This document shows positions 7,654 to 11,216 of a stretch of DNA of 11,216 bases, in pieces. The notes under the pieces are model-generated. The model was not told the origin of the DNA, did no database searches, and worked only from the letters and a program-made list of their open reading frames with translations. The position numbers and the translations under genes were made by a program. The stretch's first letter is position 1, and each line of letters opens with the position of its first letter. This DNA is from an alpha proteobacterium 3107 (GTDB lineage: Bacteria > Pseudomonadota > Alphaproteobacteria > Rhodobacterales > Rhodobacteraceae): contig JPPB01000271.1 in NCBI GenBank assembly GCA_001483205.1, forward strand, positions 1-11,216, given 5' to 3'.

Positions 7654-9081
7654 GTGACGACGCGCTATCCGAGAGACATGCAGGGATACGGGGCCGCCCC
7701 GCCTGACCCGGACTGGCCGGACGGGGCGCGGATTGCCGTGCAGATCGTCGTCAATTACGAGGAAGGCGGCGAGAACTGCATCCTGCACGGCGATGCCGGG
7801 TCAGAGGCCTTCCTGTCCGAGATCGTCGGCGCGGCGGCCTGGCCCGGTCAACGCCACTGGAACATGGAATCGATCTATGAATACGGCGCACGGGCGGGGT
7901 TCTGGCGCCTGCACCGTCTGCTGTCGGAACGGAACATCCCCGTCACCGTCTATGGCGTGGCCACCGCGCTTGCCCGGTCACCCGCACAGGTTGCCGCCAT
8001 GCAGGGCGCAGGCTGGGAAATCGCCAGCCACGGCCTCAAATGGATCGAATACAAGGACTTTGCCGAGGCAGAGGAACGCGACCATATGGAGCGCGCCATC
8101 GCCCTGCACCGGGAAGTCACCGGCGCGCGCCCGCGGGGCTGGTATACCGGGCGCTGTTCGGTCAACACCGTGCGGCTGGCGGCAGAGGACGGCGGTTTTG
8201 ACTATGTGGCCGACAGTTATGCCGACGATCTGCCCTATTGGGTGCGGATCGGGGGCCGGGATCAGTTGATCGTGCCCTATACGCTCGACTGCAACGACAT
8301 GCGCTTTGCCACCCCGCAGGGGTTCAATTCCGGCGATCAGTTCCTCACCTACCTGACGGATACGTTCGAGACGCTCTATGCCGAGGGCGTGGCGGGGCGG
8401 CCCAGGATGATGTCGGTCGGGCTGCATTGCCGTCTTGCCGGGCGACCGGGGCGCATCGGGGCGTTGCAGCGGTTTCTCGACCATGCCGGGGCGCGCGGGG
8501 GCGTCTGGTTTGCCCGGCGGATCGATATTGCCCGCCACTGGATGCGGCGTCATCCCGCGCCTGCCCCCCGGATGCGGCCCTCGCACATGGACCGGGCGGC
8601 GTTCGTGCGCGCCTATGGCGGCATTTTCGAGCATTCGCCCTGGATTGCCGAGGGCGCGCACGGGCTGGAGCTCGGGGCCGCCCATGACACGGCGACCGGG
8701 CTGCTGAGCGCTTTGACCCGTGTGTTTCGTGCCGCGCCCGAGGCCGCGCGTCTGGGGGTTCTGACCGCGCATCCCGATCTGGCCGGAAAGCTGGCCGCTG
8801 CCCGGCGGCTGACGGCAGAATCGGCAGGCGAACAGGCCGGGGCCGGGCTTGATGCGCTGACAGAGCGCGAACAGGCGCATTTTACCGACCTCAATGCCCG
8901 ATATGTGGCGAAATTCGGCTTTCCCTTCATCATTGCCGTGCGCGACCATGACAAGGCGTCGATTCTGGCGGCGTTCACGACCCGGCTTGAAAACGACCGC
9001 GCCGCCGAATTTGCCGAAGCCTGCCGGCAGGTGGAGCGCATCGCCTTTCACCGCCTTTCGGACATGCTGCCGAGGGGCTGA
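7654..9081 (+). CDS. puuE: Bifunctional allantoinase (PuuE) / OHCU decarboxylase (UraD) fusion
   Basis: This 475-residue fusion carries two consecutive ureide enzymes. Residues 1 to about 298 form a PuuE-type allantoinase of the polysaccharide deacetylase fold: RYPRDMQGYG, VVNYEEGGEN (32-41), ASHGLKWIEY (124-133), RGWYTGR (161-167), and HCRLAGRPGR (258-267). This type opens (S)-allantoin to allantoate. A short Pro/Ala-rich linker (about 298-312) leads to OHCU decarboxylase (UraD), which makes (S)-allantoin: FEHSPWIAE (325-333), the catalytic H373 in TAHPDLAGK, and S390/E393/Q394 in ESAGEQAGAGL. Both domains look intact. The UraD product is the PuuE substrate, so the fusion may channel unstable intermediates or fix stoichiometry. 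The start is GTG with a strong ribosome site. allA follows after 3 bp. Confidence 0.94.
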   Translation: MTTRYPRDMQGYGAAPPDPDWPDGARIAVQIVVNYEEGGENCILHGDAGSEAFLSEIVGAAAWPGQRHWNMESIYEYGARAGFWRLHRLLSERNIPVTVYGVATALARSPAQVAAMQGAGWEIASHGLKWIEYKDFAEAEERDHMERAIALHREVTGARPRGWYTGRCSVNTVRLAAEDGGFDYVADSYADDLPYWVRIGGRDQLIVPYTLDCNDMRFATPQGFNSGDQFLTYLTDTFETLYAEGVAGRPRMMSVGLHCRLAGRPGRIGALQRFLDHAGARGGVWFARRIDIARHWMRRHPAPAPRMRPSHMDRAAFVRAYGGIFEHSPWIAEGAHGLELGAAHDTATGLLSALTRVFRAAPEAARLGVLTAHPDLAGKLAAARRLTAESAGEQAGAGLDALTEREQAHFTDLNARYVAKFGFPFIIAVRDHDKASILAAFTTRLENDRAAEFAEACRQVERIAFHRLSDMLPRG

Positions 9082-9084
9082 GGG

Positions 9085-9573
9085 ATGACACGGATCGCGA
9101 CCCGCCCTCTGAATGCCGCTGCTTTTGCCCCGTTCGGCGATGTGCTGGAGGCAAAGGGCGCGCCGGATATGCTGATCAATCAGGGCCGTTGCGCCCGCTA
9201 TCACGACCGGGCGGCGCTCGATTTTACCGACGGGCGCGCGGGCATCAGCCTTTTTGACGCCGAACCCCGCCGCTTGCCCTGCCGGATCAGTTTGCTGGAG
9301 CGCCACCCGCTGGGGTCGCAATGCTTCGTGCCGATGACCGGAAACCCGTTTCTGGTGGTGGTGGCAGAGGACGACAGCGGCGCGCCCGGCCCGGTTCACG
9401 CCTTTCTGACCGCCCCCGGTCAGGCGATCAACTTTCACCGGGGCACATGGCACGGGGTGCTGACACCGCTTCATGCGCCGGGGCTGTTTGCCGTTATTGA
9501 CCGGATCGGGGCGGGTGGTAATCTGGAGGAAGTGCGGTTGCGGGAGGAAATCACCATCATTCGTGGCCGGTGA
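9085..9573 (+). CDS. allA: Ureidoglycolate lyase
   Basis: AllA cleaves ureidoglycolate to glyoxylate and urea in the cytosol. The 162-residue cupin-fold protein has the family signatures LLERHPLGSQCFVPM (70-84), INFHRGTWHGVLTPL (115-129; H118, W122 and H123 are candidate active-site residues), and FAVIDRIGAGGNLEE (135-149). Length is typical. It starts 3 bp after the puuE-uraD stop with GAGGG directly upstream, so the two genes are almost certainly co-transcribed and probably translationally coupled. Its substrate must be made from allantoate by an enzyme not encoded in this window. A 308-base gap follows, so the transcript probably ends nearby. Confidence 0.95.
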   Translation: MTRIATRPLNAAAFAPFGDVLEAKGAPDMLINQGRCARYHDRAALDFTDGRAGISLFDAEPRRLPCRISLLERHPLGSQCFVPMTGNPFLVVVAEDDSGAPGPVHAFLTAPGQAINFHRGTWHGVLTPLHAPGLFAVIDRIGAGGNLEEVRLREEITIIRGR

Positions 9574-9602
9574 CTATTTCTGCCTGGGCGACATGAAATT
9601 GA

Positions 9603-9646
9603 ACAGGCTCTGGTCCTGTCAGGGGGCAAGTGGCAGGCATCTTGCC
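9603..9646 (+). terminator. Possible weak terminator region after allA
   Basis: Two short hairpins (5-bp and 6-bp stems) stand 30-73 bases after the allA stop, but neither is followed by a run of T. They could mark a Rho-dependent or processed 3' end. Confidence is low. Confidence 0.2.
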
Positions 9647-9721
9647 GGGGCAGATGCGCAAACAGCCCGCAAGGGGGGCACGCCACCTACACCATTGAGG
9701 GGCGGGATCAGGGCCGGGACC

Positions 9722-9751
9722 TGGACTCAAAATCAGGTCGTCAGGCTATAG
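9722..9751 (+). promoter_or_regulatory. Candidate sigma-70-type promoter for the secreted-protein gene
   Basis: TGGACT (9722-9727) and TATAGT (9746-9751) are separated by 18 bases and match the housekeeping consensus at four and five of six positions. Transcription from here would give a leader of about 125 bases before the ATG at 9882. It is a pattern match only. Confidence 0.3.
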
Positions 9752-9881
9752 TTCATCCCGGAAACCGGAATAAGAGGCTGGAAACTGATAAAACTTTCCA
9801 TTTATTGATCTAAAGCTGACTTAAAAGTTTCGCGTATTCCGATACCGAAACCGGGTGACCGTTAACCAGTGGAGAGGTAAC

Positions 9882-11216
9882 ATGGAAAAGTCTCATAAAA
9901 CCCGCCGGATCACGTGTGGCAAGGGCAGCCTTGCTGTCGGGTGCATGGCGGGGCACATCGCCGGGCAGATACGGGCGGCGCTTCACATCCTTCTGCTGGC
10001 GGCTCTGTTCTGCTCCGGCCTGACCGCGCCCGCTAATGCCCAACAGACCGAACCGGACTCATGCAGCTTTTCGCTCCTCGATTTCCCGTCAGACTTCTGG
10101 AATGTCGGCTTCTGGGGCGGCCATTTCGGCATCCGGAACGCGGTCAACCCGGATGATCACTTCGCCGAAGGCCCGCTTGAAAACCGGGTTGGCACGCCGG
10201 TTCTCTATGGCTGCGGGCGCACCGCCACATCCGGAACATATGCGTTTGAAGACACATATATCGACAATGATTCATCGGCGCGCTCGGAAAACCCGTCCTA
10301 TATTCTGGCCGACACCCTCGCCAGCTATGAGCACCTGAACGGCGGTTACCCGGACAACAACCATGTCGGCAGCTACACATTCTTTTTCCGGCGCACCGCC
10401 CCCAATGACGGCAGGATCATCATTGGCGAGGCGGGCGGCTATTTCGACGATTTCGCCGAGCTGTTCATCAACGGCGTCCTGGTGGATTCGATTGACGAAT
10501 GGACGAGATCGTCCAAATACCCGAACGGCCTGCCTGCCGAAGACGTGATCGACCAGCGCTTCAAAAAGGGTGACACGATCGAGATGCGCTTTACCAATGG
10601 GGCTGATATTGGCGGTTTCAAGTTCAGCACCGAAGTCTTTCCGGTGATTGACGCCAGGGATGACGATTTCACCGTTGAGTTCGACCCGGACTTTACCAGA
10701 AATATCGGCTATGTTCTCGATGATAACGGGCACGGGCCGGATATGCTGGGGGGGGTGCCCGCGACGGTGTTCAACACCGATGCCTCAAGGGTGGCCACGA
10801 TTACGCCGGCGGTGCCGGTTCCGGGGGCGACGAACCCGCTGGCCATCCCGGTGATTGAACACGGGCAGAGGGATGGTCTGGGGCTGCCGACACCAAGCAA
10901 GATCACCGTTCCTTTCGGCACCCCGCCGGGGGTGTATCAGATGACCTACCGGCTGTGCTGGAAGCAGGATACGTCTGTCTGTGATGACGCGACGGTGACG
11001 GTGACGGTCAATGATGTGGTGTCGCCGGAGGTGACGATCACCGCCGATGACAGCCCGGTGGATGAAGGCGGAACGGCGGGGTTCACCCTGCGGCTCAGCC
11101 AACCCGCGCCTGCCAGCGGCCTGACAGTGATGGTCGGGCTGACCCAAGAGGGCGACCACGCCACCGAGACCTTGCCGCTGACGCGCACGGTCACCTTCTC
11201 CGGGGGCGACGAACGC
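9882..11216 (+). CDS. Large secreted, Asp-rich surface protein with a Calx-beta-like domain (3' end outside window)
   Basis: The frame is open from the ATG at 9882 to the window edge (445 codons, no stop). GGAGAG at 9871-9876 lies 5 bases before the ATG. Residues 1-53 form an unusually long signal peptide: a basic n-region of about 31 residues, a hydrophobic core (AALHILLLAALFCSGL), and a likely cut after A51-N52-A53. An inner ATG (codon 22, 9945) would give an ordinary signal peptide but lacks a ribosome site. Residues ~60-255 form an aromatic, Asp/Gly-rich beta-type domain I do not recognise; it may be a carbohydrate-binding-like sandwich. Residues ~262-378 look like an Ig-type strand-rich domain with a possible C359-C367 disulfide. 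From about 383 a Calx-beta-like repeat starts (VTITADDSPVDEGGTAGFTL). This suits a long calcium-binding adhesin or biofilm protein. Function is inferred; no link to the urate genes is visible. Confidence 0.82.
   Translation, partial: MEKSHKTRRITCGKGSLAVGCMAGHIAGQIRAALHILLLAALFCSGLTAPANAQQTEPDSCSFSLLDFPSDFWNVGFWGGHFGIRNAVNPDDHFAEGPLENRVGTPVLYGCGRTATSGTYAFEDTYIDNDSSARSENPSYILADTLASYEHLNGGYPDNNHVGSYTFFFRRTAPNDGRIIIGEAGGYFDDFAELFINGVLVDSIDEWTRSSKYPNGLPAEDVIDQRFKKGDTIEMRFTNGADIGGFKFSTEVFPVIDARDDDFTVEFDPDFTRNIGYVLDDNGHGPDMLGGVPATVFNTDASRVATITPAVPVPGATNPLAIPVIEHGQRDGLGLPTPSKITVPFGTPPGVYQMTYRLCWKQDTSVCDDATVTVTVNDVVSPEVTITADDSPVDEGGTAGFTLRLSQPAPASGLTVMVGLTQEGDHATETLPLTRTVTFSGGDER

Larger units (their letters stand above)
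9574..9881. other. Intergenic region between allA and the secreted-protein gene
   Basis: No credible gene is seen in these 308 bases; the reading frames that cross it have no recognisable product. Just after allA two small hairpins occur in tandem: ACAGG-N7-CCTGT (9603-9619) and GGCAAG-N10-CTTGCC (9625-9646). Both lack a T-tract, so they are weak terminator candidates at best. GACCTG-N10-CAGGTC (about 9718-9739) is another dyad. The last 110 bases are much more AT-rich and include TGGAAA-N10-TTTCCA (9779-9800). They probably form the promoter and leader of the next gene. Confidence 0.5.

Noticed and set aside
7978..9474. 498-codon minus-strand open frame opposite puuE-uraD and allA
   Set aside because: It spans two real plus-strand genes with clear motifs. 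The product is low-complexity, Pro/Arg/Gly-rich, and typical of antisense frames in GC-rich DNA.
9700..9775. tRNA-Leu gene or fragment in the spacer after allA
   Set aside because: Only one arm resembles a tRNA. The D-arm, T-arm and acceptor stem are not recognisable, and the anticodon stem has a mismatch or missing base.
9473..10380. Small frames on both strands around the allA to surface-protein spacer
   Set aside because: They either overlap allA or the secreted-protein frame out of phase, or translate to composition-biased peptides without a ribosome site.
1..11216. CRISPR array, insertion sequence, prophage or defence system
   Set aside because: No regularly spaced repeats, transposase or integrase motifs, terminal inverted repeats with target duplications, or known defence domains were seen.

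Overview
The window looks like chromosomal DNA from a high-GC alphaproteobacterium. The closest fit is the Rhodobacterales (Rhodobacteraceae/Paracoccaceae) type. This rests on GC-rich codon use, strong AGGAG-type ribosome binding sites, a membrane-bound PuuD urate hydroxylase with a cytochrome c tail, and a PuuE-UraD fusion. It is inference from gene content and not a phylogenetic result.

Layout. Positions 1-117 hold only the likely terminator of the gcv operon. Positions 118-4547 (minus strand) carry a compact glycine cleavage operon transcribed gcvT-gcvH-gcvP. A 200-base gap (4548-4747) contains an 18-bp imperfect palindrome near gcvT and two tandem LacI-like palindromes overlapping the puuD stop. 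Positions 4748-9573 form a urate/ureide degradation cluster: puuD (minus), a LysR-type regulator (plus, divergent from puuD), uraH/hiuH (minus, abutting the regulator tail to tail), then puuE-uraD fusion and allA (plus, 3-bp gap). A 308-base gap without a gene follows (9574-9881). From 9882 to the window edge a long secreted protein gene runs off the end. It has no stop in the window and is easily missed for that reason.

How the genes fit together. PuuD oxidises urate to 5-hydroxyisourate, UraH hydrolyses it to OHCU, the UraD half of the fusion decarboxylates OHCU to (S)-allantoin, and the PuuE half opens allantoin to allantoate. AllA splits ureidoglycolate into glyoxylate and urea. The step from allantoate to ureidoglycolate (allantoicase, or allantoate amidohydrolase plus ureidoglycine aminohydrolase) is not in the window, nor is xanthine dehydrogenase. 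Glyoxylate can be transaminated to glycine, which the neighbouring gcvTHP operon would turn into CO2, ammonia and methylene-tetrahydrofolate. The neighbourhood can therefore be read as a route from purines to one-carbon units, although co-regulation is not shown. The secreted protein at the right end appears unrelated.

I do not see a clear new defence, mobile or RNA system. The items most worth a second look are the tandem LacI-like sites, the unexplained C-terminal tail of PuuD, the palindrome before gcvT, and the truncated surface protein with an unrecognised N-terminal domain.
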